Below are positions 24,116 to 33,065 of a DNA stretch of 34,528 nt, piece by piece. Position 1 is the first letter of the stretch; the number at the start of each line of letters is the position of its first letter. The stretch is from the NCBI GenBank assembly GCA_003221195.1, contig QHQO01000030.1, positions 1-34,528 on the forward strand, written 5' to 3'. Below the pieces are notes generated by a model, which ran no database searches, had not been told where the DNA came from, and saw nothing but the letters and a program-made list of their open reading frames with translations. The position numbers were made by a program, and so were the translations under genes. The DNA comes from Verrucomicrobiota bacterium (GTDB taxonomy: Bacteria > Verrucomicrobiota > Verrucomicrobiia > Chthoniobacterales > UBA10450).

Positions 24116-25147
24116 ATGCTTCAACCGTTCATGACTCACCCCCTCGAACAACTAAGTGACGATGCACTGCGCGAAATCGAAGCCGCGTCTGACGAACAGG
24201 CGCTCGAGGCCGCGCGCGTAAAATACCTCGGCAAGAGCGGCAGCATTTCCGCGTGGGGCGAGCAAATGAAAACGCTCGCGAAGGAAGAGAAGCCAATCAT
24301 TGGCAAACTACTCAACGAGGTTCGCAACGCCGTCACCGCCGCGATCGAAGCCCGCAACGCACAATTCCGCTTACAAAAAGAATCGGGCGCGCTTGCCAAG
24401 ATCGACATCTCCCTTCCGGGAACGCCGCACGAGATCGGCGCGCTGCACCCGCTCACGCAGATGTGGGAACGTTCGATCGAAATTTTTCGGCGAATGGGCT
24501 TCGCGCTCGCGGACGGACCGGACATTGAAGACGAATGGCATTGTTTCGACGCGCTTAACACGCCGCCCGAACATCCGGCGCGAAACGAGCAGGACACATT
24601 TTATTTACCGGACGGCCGTTTGCTCCGAACGCACACTTCGACCGTGCAGATTCGGACGATGCAAGCCGCGCCCCCGCCGATTCGTGTGATTGCTCCCGGT
24701 GCTGCGTATCGTCGCGACGAACTCGACGCCACCCACAGCCCGCAGTTTCACCAGATCGAAGGACTTTATGTCGATGAAAACGTAAGCGTCGCCGATTTGA
24801 AAGGCGCCCTCGAGTTTTTTATGCTCGAACTTTTCGGTTCGGAAACGGAAGTGCAATTTCGTCCGCACTTCTTCCCGTTCACCGAGCCGAGTCTCGAGGT
24901 TTATGTGAAATCGAAAGCGCTCAAGGGTGGCGAGCGCTGGATCGAAGTAGCCGGTTGCGGCGTGGTGCATCCTGCGGTTTTCGAGCAGGTCAACAAAGCG
25001 CGTGGTGACAAAGCTTACGATCCCGAAAAATGGAGCGGCTACGCGTTCGGTCTCGGAATGGACCGGCTCGCGATGATCCTGTTCGACATCCCCGACATCC
25101 GCCTCTTTGCGCAAAACGACCTGCGGTTTCTCCGCCAGTTCGCATGA
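24116..25147 (+). CDS. pheS: Phenylalanyl-tRNA synthetase alpha subunit
   Basis: PheS forms the catalytic part of the alpha2-beta2 enzyme that charges tRNA-Phe. An N-terminal coiled-coil region (about residues 5-75) leads into the class II synthetase core. The HPLTQMWERSIEIFRRMGF segment is motif 1-like, with RTHTSTVQIRTM and GAAYRRDELDATHSPQFHQIEG around motif 2, and GYAFGLGMDRLAMILFDIPDIR as motif 3. Full length is about 343 residues. The ATG at 24116 is chosen because an earlier ATG at 24080 lies in a dispersed repeat; ATG 24131 (MTHPLEQL) is also possible. The stop overlaps the pheT ATG by 4 bases (ATGA), so the two subunits are translationally coupled. Confidence 0.96.
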   Translation: MLQPFMTHPLEQLSDDALREIEAASDEQALEAARVKYLGKSGSISAWGEQMKTLAKEEKPIIGKLLNEVRNAVTAAIEARNAQFRLQKESGALAKIDISLPGTPHEIGALHPLTQMWERSIEIFRRMGFALADGPDIEDEWHCFDALNTPPEHPARNEQDTFYLPDGRLLRTHTSTVQIRTMQAAPPPIRVIAPGAAYRRDELDATHSPQFHQIEGLYVDENVSVADLKGALEFFMLELFGSETEVQFRPHFFPFTEPSLEVYVKSKALKGGERWIEVAGCGVVHPAVFEQVNKARGDKAYDPEKWSGYAFGLGMDRLAMILFDIPDIRLFAQNDLRFLRQFA

Positions 25148-26430
25148 AATTTTCCGTTAATTGGTTGCGCGAATTTGTTGATCTTCCAGAAAATCCGGAA
25201 GAGATCGCGGATTTGCTCACTCGCGCCGGCGTTGAAACGCAAAACATCGAAACCCGCGGCGCAAGGATCGACAAGGTGATCGTTTCGCAAATCACCGCGT
25301 CATCGCGCCATCCGAATGCTGATCGGCTCACAGTTTGCGAAGTGGACGACGGCAGCGGCACGAAACGCCAAATCGTTTGCGGCGCGACCAATTACAAAGT
25401 GGGCGACAAGGTTCCACTCGCCTTGCCGGGCGCAAAGTTGCCGGACGGAACCGAAATTAAAAAAAACAATCTGCGCGGTGTCGAATCGGAAGGAATGCTT
25501 TGCAGCCCAATCGAGCTTGGCATGGGCGAAGACGCCTCCGGCCTTTTGATTTTGTCGCCCGAAGCGAAAATCGGCACGCCGATCGGTGAATTCTTTCCCG
25601 CGGACACGATTCTCGACGTCGAGGTCACGCCAAACCGTGGCGATCTGCTTAGCCATTTTGGTCTCGCTCGCGAAATCGCGGCGCTCACCGAAAAAAAACT
25701 TAAGTCAACGGCGCGCGAATCGAAAATTCCCGTCAAGAAGACCGGCGTAACCATCACCTCAACGCACGAATGTCCCTTTTTCTCCGCGCGCAAGATCGAC
25801 AACGTTACGGTCGGACCGAGTCCGCAGTGGCTACGTATCAAGATTGAGAGCGTCGGCACTCGCTCCATCAACAACATCGTCGACATCTCCAATTTCATAA
25901 TGTTGGAGCTCGGCCAGCCTACGCATGCATTCGACGCCAATAAATTGAACGGCGGCATCAACGTGCGCCTCGCGCGTGAAGGCGAGAAATTTCTCGCGCT
26001 CGATGGAAAGACTTATTCGCTGAAGCGAGACAGTTGTGTCGTCGCCGATCAGAAGCGTGCTGTTGGCATTGGCGGTGTCATGGGTGGCGAAGAAACAGCT
26101 GTGACCGATTCGACCAAGAATATTTTACTCGAGGCAGCTTATTTCCTGCCGGCGAGTATTCGTCGGACCGCGCGGGAATTAAATTTACCTAGCGACGCCA
26201 GCTACCGATTCGAGCGCGGCGTCGATCCTGAAATGGTGCTCCGCGCGTCGCAGCGGGCCATTCGGTTTGAAGAAAATCAGCGCGGCCAAAATAACGAGAT
26301 GGAAAATTCCAAGCTACCGTCGCGATTTGCAGCGCGACGTCGATCTTATCGAAGAAGTCGTGCGAGCTTACGGCGCCGAAAGAATTCCGGGAACGGATCG
26401 AAGCCTGTTCACGCCTTCGAGCGCGGCTGA
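25144..26430 (+). CDS. pheT: Phenylalanyl-tRNA synthetase beta subunit, N-terminal part (gene disrupted)
   Basis: PheT carries tRNA binding, editing and structural domains of PheRS. This frame is normal up to about base 26265: the tRNA-binding/EMAP domain (DKVIVSQITASSRHPNADRL, about 40-150), then the B1/B3-B4 region with the editing site (IVDISNFIMLELGQPTHAFD) and YRFERGVDPEMVLRASQRAIR. After RAIR the reading becomes unrelated and Arg-rich (EENQRGQNNEMENS...) until the stop at 26428-26430. The true continuation lies in another frame from about 26261. Compared with other PheTs, some 50-60 residues between RAIR and the FGLKK stretch appear missing. The gap therefore looks like a deletion of roughly 150-190 bases that is not a multiple of three. 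Confidence 0.93.
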   Translation: MKFSVNWLREFVDLPENPEEIADLLTRAGVETQNIETRGARIDKVIVSQITASSRHPNADRLTVCEVDDGSGTKRQIVCGATNYKVGDKVPLALPGAKLPDGTEIKKNNLRGVESEGMLCSPIELGMGEDASGLLILSPEAKIGTPIGEFFPADTILDVEVTPNRGDLLSHFGLAREIAALTEKKLKSTARESKIPVKKTGVTITSTHECPFFSARKIDNVTVGPSPQWLRIKIESVGTRSINNIVDISNFIMLELGQPTHAFDANKLNGGINVRLAREGEKFLALDGKTYSLKRDSCVVADQKRAVGIGGVMGGEETAVTDSTKNILLEAAYFLPASIRRTARELNLPSDASYRFERGVDPEMVLRASQRAIRFEENQRGQNNEMENSKLPSRFAARRRSYRRSRASLRRRKNSGNGSKPVHAFERG

Positions 26431-27328
26431 TCGCGCGCACGATTTGGAATCACAGATACGCGAACGACTGGTTGCAGCTGGCCTGAATGAAGTGCGGACG
26501 TCAAAGTTGCTTCCGAGAGAAAGATTCGGGTTTGGGGAAAATGCAATCGAGTTACGTAATCCGCTGAGTGAAGATCACGTGGCGCTACGCCCCAGCTTGC
26601 TGGCGGGGTTGCTAGGAGTACTGGATCACAACATTCGTGCGGGAGCGAAACGCGTCGCGATCTTTGAAACAGGCAGGGTTTTCGAACCACCGAGCGGCGC
26701 AGAAAAGAAACGAGTAGCTATTCTCCTTTGGGGTAACCTTGGCAATGAAGTTCATTGGCGGAACGAAAAACGGCCGCTCGATTTTTTCGACCTGAAAAGC
26801 GCGATTGAATTAACAAGAAACGACAAATTGTCGTATCAGCGCGGTCTTAAGAATAGGAACATGGCACTTACCGTGGACATCCTTACAAACCATGACTTAA
26901 TTGGTGTAGCAGGCCAGCTATCCAACGCGCTCTCCTCGAAACTCGACGCTTCGGGTGGTGTTTTTGTTGCAGAAGTATCGCTTGATTTTCCGACAACGAG
27001 CCGAGGACTCCACGCGACTTTCCGCGAATTTGGAAAGTTTCCGGCAGTCACGCGCGACATTGCAATGATTGTGCCTGAGACTCTGAGTCACGAAGAAATA
27101 TCGAACGTAATTCTGCAGAAGGAGCCTTTGCTGGAAACAGTCGCGTTTTTCGATCGGGTCGTTGGCAAAGAGGCCGAGCAACTGTTTGGCCCAGGAAAAA
27201 AGTCGGTCGCATATAGATTGACATATCGCGACCGGAGTCGCACACTGACAAGCGAGGAAGTGAATGCGGCGCATGCGAAAATTCGCGAGCGATTGCGAAG
27301 CGACCTCGGCGCAGAATTGCGCGAATAG
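26261..27328 (+). CDS. pheT: Phenylalanyl-tRNA synthetase beta subunit, C-terminal part (gene disrupted)
   Basis: This is the downstream half of pheT in a shifted frame. It resumes inside the B5 domain (FGLKKISAAKITRWKIPSYRR, then DVDLIEEVVRAYGAERIP). It continues through the catalytic-like core (ESQIRERLVAAGLNEVRTSKLL, PLSEDHVALRPSLLAGLLGVL) to the C-terminal anticodon-binding/FDX-ACB domain (FPAVTRDIAMIVPETLSHEE, then YRLTYRDRSRTLTSEEVNAAH). The end at 27328 is the normal C-terminus. No proper start codon serves this part (only TTG at 26267), so it is expressed only if the gene is intact in the genome. All conserved motifs on both sides are well preserved, which argues against an old pseudogene. 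Confidence 0.92.
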   Translation, partial: FGLKKISAAKITRWKIPSYRRDLQRDVDLIEEVVRAYGAERIPGTDRSLFTPSSAADRAHDLESQIRERLVAAGLNEVRTSKLLPRERFGFGENAIELRNPLSEDHVALRPSLLAGLLGVLDHNIRAGAKRVAIFETGRVFEPPSGAEKKRVAILLWGNLGNEVHWRNEKRPLDFFDLKSAIELTRNDKLSYQRGLKNRNMALTVDILTNHDLIGVAGQLSNALSSKLDASGGVFVAEVSLDFPTTSRGLHATFREFGKFPAVTRDIAMIVPETLSHEEISNVILQKEPLLETVAFFDRVVGKEAEQLFGPGKKSVAYRLTYRDRSRTLTSEEVNAAHAKIRERLRSDLGAELRE

Positions 27329-27340
27329 TTCTTTGAAAGT

Positions 27341-27411
27341 GTGAGAGTCGTTTGTTGAGGGTTGGGAAGAAAACCAGTGCTTTTCTCTCAACTCTCAACC
27401 AGCGGCTCTCA
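27341..27411. repeat. GAGAGT...CTCAACTCTCAACC inverted repeat after pheT
   Basis: The left arm (about 27343-27369, including TTGTTGAGGGTTGGGAAG) and right arm (about 27381-27408, including CTCTCAACTCTCAACCA and GGCTCTC) are imperfect complements with a short loop. It lies 13 bases after the pheT stop, between pheT and the 6S RNA. It lacks a U-tract, so terminator activity is doubtful. Confidence 0.6.
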
Positions 27412-27432
27412 TCAGTGGCGGGTAGTTTCGCG

Positions 27433-27620
27433 CTTTACCCTGCGATGTTCGAGATTACAGGTGGGATTCCCGAACCGATATTTGGTTAACCTAAGGAGGC
27501 TGAGTCGCTCGGAGAAGATGGCAGGCCTTAATTGGAAGTCAGACGCTGCGGCGACGGTCATCCGCCCGTTACGAAAAGGGAACGGGAGATCCGCCTAAAC
27601 GGCATCAGCGGGGTAACATT
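27433..27620 (+). ncRNA. ssrS: 6S RNA (SsrS)
   Basis: 6S RNA mimics an open promoter and sequesters sigma-70 RNA polymerase in stationary phase. The segment matches the hallmark blocks of the E. coli RNA in order. CCTGCGATGTTCG is near the 5' end, then a purine-rich stretch with CCCGAACCGATATTT, then CTCGGAGAAG and GCCTTAA, then GCTGCGGCGAC, with ACGGCATCAGCGGGGTAA at the 3' end. The ends pair (TTACCC with GGGTAA, GATG with CATC), closing the long hairpin around the central bubble. Length is about 188 bases. A strong intrinsic terminator follows immediately. Exact ends are estimated from the closing stem; no clear promoter hexamers were seen. Confidence 0.82.
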
Positions 27621-27622
27621 TC

Positions 27623-27658
27623 AAAAAACCCGGATCGAGATTTCGATCCGGGTTTTTT
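27623..27658 (+). terminator. Rho-independent terminator of the 6S RNA gene
   Basis: The stem ACCCGGATCGA / TCGATCCGGGT, extended by A/T pairs, has a 4-base loop (GATT) and is followed by TTTTTT. It lies a few bases after the 6S closing stem. Its A-run on the other side makes it potentially bidirectional. Confidence 0.92.
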
Positions 27659-27724
27659 CGTTTAGGCATTCGGCGTTCTAACTGATTTGAAAATGGCGCG
27701 CAAAGATCGACAGTGCGCGGTGAC

Positions 27725-28867
27725 ATGCGCGCCCTGTTAGCTCTCGAAGACGGTCGATTTTTCGAGGGCGAATCATTTGGCGCGACCGGTACCCGCGTCG
27801 GCGAGGTTTGTTTCAACACGGCCATGACCGGTTATCAGGAAGTACTGACGGATCCTTCATACCGCGGCCAGATTGTGGCGATGACTTATCCGTTGATCGG
27901 CAATTACGGCACGAACTCGCTCGATCAGGAAAGCCACTCGCCACACGTCAGCGGTTTTGTCATCGAAGAGCTGAGCGAAATCCCGAGCAACTGGCGCTCG
28001 GAAATGTCGCTCGATCAATATTTGAAAAAATGGAACATCCCCGGCGCGCAAGGAATTGATACTCGCGCGTTGACCCGGCACTTGCGCACCCGCGGCGCAA
28101 TGAAGGCTTGTTTGACTACGGAAGAGATTTCTCCGGAAGAAGCGACGCAGCAGGCCATCAAAGGCGAGGGCGTTATCGGCATGGATTACGTTCGCGAAGT
28201 TTCAGCGCGCGAAATTTATCAATGGGACGCCGAGGACAAATTGAGCGCACCCTGGTCAATCAGATCCACTAACGGCGGAATCAAACCCAGCCTTCCGGCG
28301 GTCCGATTTCGCATCGTCGCCTACGATTATGGAATCAAAGAAAATATTCTGCGGCTTCTGCGGCAGAAAGGCTTTCGCGTCACCGTTGCACCAGCAACCA
28401 CAACTGCCAAAGAAGTGCTCGCGCTAAATCCGGATGGCGTTTTTCTTTCCAATGGACCGGGAGATCCCGCAGCTCTGCCTTATGCGCACAAAGCGACGCG
28501 CGATTTGATGGGCAAGAAGCCGATTTTCGGGATTTGTCTCGGTCATCAGATTCTTGGATTCGCGTTCGGCGGATCGACTTACAAATTGAAATTTGGGCAT
28601 CACGGTGCGAACCAGCCCGTAAAAGATTTGAGCAGCGGTAAGGTGGCAATCACGGCCCAAAATCACGGGTTCGCAGTCGATCCCGACTCGCTGCCGTCCA
28701 ACGTAGAAGTGACGCACATAAATCTGAACGATGGCACCGTGGAAGGAATGCGGCACAAGGAATTGCCGATCTTCAGTGTGCAATATCATCCCGAAGCCGC
28801 GCCCGGCCCGCATGACGCTTCCTACTTCTTCGATCAGTTCGCGGATTTGCTCGAGAGGAGCGCGTGA
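27725..28867 (+). CDS. carA: Carbamoyl-phosphate synthase small subunit (glutaminase) CarA
   Basis: CarA hydrolyses glutamine and channels ammonia to CarB to make carbamoyl phosphate for pyrimidine and arginine synthesis. The 380-residue product has the N-terminal CPSase domain ([39 protein letters not shown]) and the class I glutaminase domain. The nucleophile Cys is in [11 protein letters not shown], the oxyanion-type stretch is LSNGPGDP, and the catalytic His and Glu are in [12 protein letters not shown]. The ATG at 27725 gives the usual [10 protein letters not shown] start; one four codons earlier is less likely. carB is not adjacent downstream. Confidence 0.97.
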   Translation: MRALLALEDGRFFEGESFGATGTRVGEVCFNTAMTGYQEVLTDPSYRGQIVAMTYPLIGNYGTNSLDQESHSPHVSGFVIEELSEIPSNWRSEMSLDQYLKKWNIPGAQGIDTRALTRHLRTRGAMKACLTTEEISPEEATQQAIKGEGVIGMDYVREVSAREIYQWDAEDKLSAPWSIRSTNGGIKPSLPAVRFRIVAYDYGIKENILRLLRQKGFRVTVAPATTTAKEVLALNPDGVFLSNGPGDPAALPYAHKATRDLMGKKPIFGICLGHQILGFAFGGSTYKLKFGHHGANQPVKDLSSGKVAITAQNHGFAVDPDSLPSNVEVTHINLNDGTVEGMRHKELPIFSVQYHPEAAPGPHDASYFFDQFADLLERSA

Positions 28868-28956
28868 GGCAGGCAATCCTGCCTGCCGTTCGTACGGATT
28901 TCTCCGATGCGCGAACCCGCAAAACGAATCACGCAGACAGGATTGTCTGCGCCACA
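28866..28956. repeat. GCAGGCAGGATTGCCTGC-type palindrome pair after carA
   Basis: Two related palindromes, GGCAGGCAATCCTGCCTGCC (from 28868) and GCAGACAGGATTGTCTGC (28933-28950), flank about 47 bases. They are inverted relative to one another and form nested hairpins. The pair fills the 128-base gap between carA and the next gene and resembles a REP doublet. Confidence 0.7.
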
Positions 28957-28995
28957 TGATATTGACCGACACGCTGAGCGGCCGACATTTCTCTC

Positions 28996-29403
28996 ATGTT
29001 TAATTCAACAACAAACAGACACGCGATTCTTAAGATCGCAGTCGCTGCAACGCTGATCGGCGCACTGACAGCTTGTCCGCTCGCCATTGCGCAGGAACAT
29101 GAGCATGGCAGCGATACAGCCGCTTCAAAAGAAGTGACCGGCGAAGTAGTCGATATGATGTGCTACGTCGATCATAATGCGGTCGGGGAAAAACATGGTC
29201 AGTCCTGCGGGGCGAAGTGCATCAAGAGCGGTGGGCCAGTCGGTATTGTAAGCGAAGGCCAAGCCTATCTGGTGGTTGGCGAACACAAGCCAATCAACGA
29301 TCAACTCGCCGAGTACTGCGGTAAGAACATCACCGTGAAAGGCAAGCTCGCAGAGCGTGGCGGCATTGCCATGATCGAGAACGTCGAGATTGTGAAGAAA
29401 TAG
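28996..29403 (+). CDS. Small exported Cys/His-rich protein, possible lipoprotein
   Basis: I do not recognise a named family. The N-terminus is a signal peptide (hydrophobic 12-26). LTAC (24-27) fits a lipobox, which would make C27 the lipidated residue, although an ordinary cleavage after AIA-Q33 is also possible. A His-rich start of the mature protein (QEHEHGSD) precedes a compact domain with spaced potential metal ligands: C56, H60, H67, C71, C75 and C108. The central pattern reads GEVVDMMCYVDH, H-GQSCGAKCIKSGG, PVGIV. The C-terminal ITVKGKLAERGGIAMIENVEI has an OB-fold-like beta rhythm. No ribosome site is clear. Flanked on both sides by dispersed repeats, it stands alone. A metal-binding or redox role is possible but unproven. 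Confidence 0.72.
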   Translation: MFNSTTNRHAILKIAVAATLIGALTACPLAIAQEHEHGSDTAASKEVTGEVVDMMCYVDHNAVGEKHGQSCGAKCIKSGGPVGIVSEGQAYLVVGEHKPINDQLAEYCGKNITVKGKLAERGGIAMIENVEIVKK

Positions 29404-29420
29404 CGAGCGCTTGGTCGCTC

Positions 29421-29515
29421 GTCATCCTGAGCGAAGCGAAGCGGAGTCGAAGGATCCCGCGAAACTGCCAGACAGCCCTGCTGCGGGGCGATTCTTCGAC
29501 TTCGCTCGGAATGAC
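29421..29515. repeat. GTCATCCTGAGCGAAGCGAAG-type inverted repeat
   Basis: The segment opens GTCATCCTGAGCGAAGCGAA and ends CTTCGACTTCGCTCGGAATGAC, its near complement. A GC-rich loop and an inner AGGATCCCGC/GCGATTCTT pairing lie between. Third copy of the family seen at 13888-13994 and 23998-24084, located between two convergent genes. Confidence 0.85.
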
Positions 29516-29525
29516 CGACGGCTGG

Positions 29526-32500
29526 TCACTTATAATACGGCCGTAATGACGGCCGTAGCTTTCCGACCTTAAGAGTTGTCTCAACTTGCAAATCAGAAAT
29601 CGGCGTATCCGCGAATTTGTGAATTTCGCCTGCCTCGAGCGCCGCGATTGGCAATCCGTCCAAAAATAAAACTCGATTTGCAGTCAGCGCCGCAATTCGC
29701 GGCCCCGGCGTCAGAATGCCTTGCAAATTCAGCGGATCGGCACCGCTAAGCGTAATCAGCTCGCCATTTGGCGATGCCTTGCGAATGGAACGCAACAGGC
29801 CGATGGCCTCAGGCAGCGCAAATTGTTCGCCGCTGGTTCCTCCCACAAAATAGCCCCCGCGAATCTCCCCGCGCGCCTCCCAGCGGCGATAAATTCGCCC
29901 CAGCTCATACCACGTAACTGGGAAACTCTCGCGTCCGAGCAAACGGCGAAAGACCACGCCGTACCGATGGAGCAACACCCGCGCAAATTGCTCGATTGCC
30001 TCGGCGCGCGCGGAACTTTCCGCTCCATTTCCCAATGACGGCGAAGAGCCGGCGTTCGTTCTCAGAAGCGACCAACGTCCTGCAAACTCGATACTGGCAA
30101 GATTGGCTTTGCGCCGCCGTTTCCCGATGTTACGACCAAACGTGGGACGTTTGTTCGAAGGCACCAAAAGAGCTCGCAATCCATCGAAACTATCCGAAGT
30201 CACCAAGCCAAGTGCGGCAAGTTGCGACAAAGCTTCTTCAACTTGAGAAGGCAGCAGTCCGCTGCGGCGCACCAGTTCGCCGAAGAAGAGCGCCCCGCCA
30301 TCTGCAAGTGTGTCGAACAGAGTTCGGCTGGCGCCGGAGAGTTCCATCTCCGAATTCGCCTGCGTCAGCATCAGCCAATGCGGGAGGTTCTCACGTTGAT
30401 AAAGCGCGATGGGGCTGCTTCGTAATGGAGCGCTCGCCCGCGTGTTTGGATTTTGCGGCGCACTCAAGCGTGCCCAGCCAATCCGGCCCGAAAAACAAAG
30501 GCGGTCGAGCCATTCGGGGTCGTAGTCAGCAACACGCGCGGTGAGGACCGCGGATTCCCACGCCGCCAACGGAAGCTCGCAACCGTCGAGCTGCTCGAGA
30601 ACCGATTGCAGACCATCAAGGCCTTCGACGCGATGTGCCCGATCGGCGCGCTGCCATGTGAAGAGAAAGCGATAAAAATCCTGCGGTGAGACCGGCTGAA
30701 TTTCCGCGCGCAACCGATCGATCGTGAGCCGATGAATTGGCGCGAGTAACCGGCGGTCGCACCACTCCTGGTCAATCGCCTGCGGGCGAAACTTGCCACG
30801 CAAGACAAATCCTTCCGCTTCGAGGGCCAGTAAAGCCGCATCGATGTCCGATCGTGGCAATACCAGTACATCTGACAGCTCGCCAACAGTGATCGGTGCG
30901 CAAACTTCCATTCGCCCCCGAACCACTTCGCGAATAGCGTTTGCGCGTTCCCACGTTTTTCCGCGCACTGAATCGGGAACAATCAATTCAGGCTCAACGC
31001 GCGCGCTGGGATAAATTGACTGAATCATTGGAAGCCGTTCGGCAGCGGCCCAAAAAGTTCTTTCGCCGAATCGGACTTTCGTTGCTCGATTGGAGGCAAT
31101 GAGTTCTTTTAGCAAATGTTCCGCAGACGCGCCGTTTCCGTCATGATGCGTGGAAACTGCGACTTCTTCTTCGGTCATCACGCCGAGCAGCATTAATGCG
31201 TCGTGCAATTCATCCGCATTCGTTGCTTCGGGCCATGCTTCCTTTTGAACTTTCTCAATCGCTGCCGCATCGAGAACCCCTAAGCCATCGCTGCCGTTGC
31301 GCTCAGAGGCTCGACGCGTGTATACCGCCTGGGTGCGGCGTTCTTCCAAAGGCGCGTTATCCAGAAACGCATATGGCCGCGCGTTGAGAATCTCAGACGC
31401 AAGCGGCGATGGTTCCGGCAAATCGCGTGCGATACAGCGGATCTGGCCATGTTCGATCTTGCGCAACACTTCTTCCAAACCCTCGATGTCCATCGCTTCG
31501 GTCAAACAATCGTCAATTGTCTGTTTCACTAGCGGATGATCCGGAATTTCGCGATCACCCACGATATGTTCGAGACAAGCGAGCTGATCGGGAAAAACTG
31601 CCGCTAAAAGATTTTCCGACTCCATGCGTTGCAATGGCGCGGCGATTTTTGCGCCGCCACGAAAACGAGGCACCGCAAGTGAACGCATGGCGTTCCAGCG
31701 CCAGCGAATGGTGAACATCGGCGCGTCGAGCAGGGCTTGGACCAGAAGGTCACGCACCGTTTTGGAATTCAGATAGCGAAAAACCTCCTCAAGCGGGAAC
31801 GAATGCTGCGTGCCAAGCGAAATCACGATTGCGTCATCTGTGGCTGCCGCCTGGAGCTCGAAATTGAACGAACGACAAAAACGTTTTCGCAGCGCGAGTC
31901 CCCAAGCACGGTTGATCCGATTACCGAATGGCGAGTGAAGAACCAGCTGCATCCCACCCGATTCATCAAAAAAGCGCTCCATCACCAGAGTTTGCTGTGA
32001 AGGAATTGCGCCGAGCGACCGATAAGCGTCCGCGAAGTATTCGCTGATCTGTTCAGCCGCTTTATCCGGTAACCGCATTTCTTCGGCAAGCCATCGTGTG
32101 GGACTTTGCCTATAAGAAAGTCTATTCTCGATTTCCATCCGCAAATCGGACACAGCGTGCGACAACTCCGAGGTGCGCGCCGGAGCTTCGCCCAGCCAGA
32201 ACGGAATTCCCGGCGGCTGGCCTTTTGCATCTTCCACACGAACGACGCCGGAGTTGATGCGCAGAATTCGCCAGGACGCATTCCCAAGCTGAAAGATGTC
32301 GCCCGCGAGACTTTCAACCGCGAAATCCTCGTTCACTGTGCCGAGGAAAGTTTCAGACGGATCGAGCACCACACGATAATCTGCATTGTCAGGAATTGCG
32401 CCACCGGACGTCAGAGCAACGAGGCGTGCACCGCGTCTCCCACGCAAACGATGATTGACTGCATCATGATGAATCAGCGCCGAGCGCCGGCCGCGCTTGG

Positions 32501-33065
32501 TGCTGAAACCTTCAGCGAGCATTTTCACTACGCTGTCGAATTCTTCGCGAGCGAGATTGCGATACGACCAGGATGAACGGATCAGATTGAAGAACTCATT
32601 TTCATCCCAATCCTCGGTAGACGCGGCGGCGACAATTTGCTGTGAGAGGACATCCAGCGGTTTTTCGGGGATGCTGAGGCGATCAAGCTCGCCGCGACGA
32701 ATACAACGCAGTAATGCAGCGCATTCGACCAGTTCATCACGGCTCAATGGGAAGATTCGGCCCTTCGGCAAACCACCGCGCTTATGCTCGGCACGCCCGA
32801 CGCGCTGTAGCAGACTGGCGATGGATCGCGTGGTGCCGAGCTGGCAAACAAGATCAACCGAACCGATATCGATGCCCAACTCCAGCGAAGCTGTGGCAAC
32901 CAGCGCTGTCAGTTCGCCTCGCTTCAACCGATCTTCCGCATCCAGGCGCAGTTTGGCCGAGAGACTTCCGTGATGCGATGTCACAGCCTCTGAACCAAGC
33001 AGTTCGCTGAGATGATGTGTCACGCGTTCGGCCATTCGACGCGTGTTCGCAATCCGGATTGCCGG
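29526..33065 (-). CDS. lhr: Lhr-type ATP-dependent helicase, C-terminal part (gene disrupted)
   Basis: This is the large C-terminal portion of a long-form Lhr superfamily 2 helicase, a 3'-5' DNA/RNA-DNA translocase involved in repair. It resumes in [20 protein letters not shown] (motif IV region). It contains motif V ([21 protein letters not shown]) and motif VI ([11 protein letters not shown]), then the winged-helix and Lhr-core domains, and the long C-terminal region found only in the roughly 1,500-residue members. The frame has no authentic start. Its natural beginning is the frame of the upstream part (33033-33747), and the two do not connect. The 3' end converges on the repeat at 29421-29515. 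Sequence conservation is good throughout, so this is not a decayed relic. Confidence 0.9.
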   Translation of the reverse strand, partial: PAIRIANTRRMAERVTHHLSELLGSEAVTSHHGSLSAKLRLDAEDRLKRGELTALVATASLELGIDIGSVDLVCQLGTTRSIASLLQRVGRAEHKRGGLPKGRIFPLSRDELVECAALLRCIRRGELDRLSIPEKPLDVLSQQIVAAASTEDWDENEFFNLIRSSWSYRNLAREEFDSVVKMLAEGFSTKRGRRSALIHHDAVNHRLRGRRGARLVALTSGGAIPDNADYRVVLDPSETFLGTVNEDFAVESLAGDIFQLGNASWRILRINSGVVRVEDAKGQPPGIPFWLGEAPARTSELSHAVSDLRMEIENRLSYRQSPTRWLAEEMRLPDKAAEQISEYFADAYRSLGAIPSQQTLVMERFFDESGGMQLVLHSPFGNRINRAWGLALRKRFCRSFNFELQAAATDDAIVISLGTQHSFPLEEVFRYLNSKTVRDLLVQALLDAPMFTIRWRWNAMRSLAVPRFRGGAKIAAPLQRMESENLLAAVFPDQLACLEHIVGDREIPDHPLVKQTIDDCLTEAMDIEGLEEVLRKIEHGQIRCIARDLPEPSPLASEILNARPYAFLDNAPLEERRTQAVYTRRASERNGSDGLGVLDAAAIEKVQKEAWPEATNADELHDALMLLGVMTEEEVAVSTHHDGNGASAEHLLKELIASNRATKVRFGERTFWAAAERLPMIQSIYPSARVEPELIVPDSVRGKTWERANAIREVVRGRMEVCAPITVGELSDVLVLPRSDIDAALLALEAEGFVLRGKFRPQAIDQEWCDRRLLAPIHRLTIDRLRAEIQPVSPQDFYRFLFTWQRADRAHRVEGLDGLQSVLEQLDGCELPLAAWESAVLTARVADYDPEWLDRLCFSGRIGWARLSAPQNPNTRASAPLRSSPIALYQRENLPHWLMLTQANSEMELSGASRTLFDTLADGGALFFGELVRRSGLLPSQVEEALSQLAALGLVTSDSFDGLRALLVPSNKRPTFGRNIGKRRRKANLASIEFAGRWSLLRTNAGSSPSLGNGAESSARAEAIEQFARVLLHRYGVVFRRLLGRESFPVTWYELGRIYRRWEARGEIRGGYFVGGTSGEQFALPEAIGLLRSIRKASPNGELITLSGADPLNLQGILTPGPRIAALTANRVLFLDGLPIAALEAGEIHKFADTPISDLQVETTLKVGKLRPSLRPYYK

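Noticed and set aside
26261-26430. Programmed ribosomal frameshift in pheT
   Set aside because: No slippery heptamer is evident and coding sequence is actually missing at the junction, so a one-base slip would not restore a full PheT.
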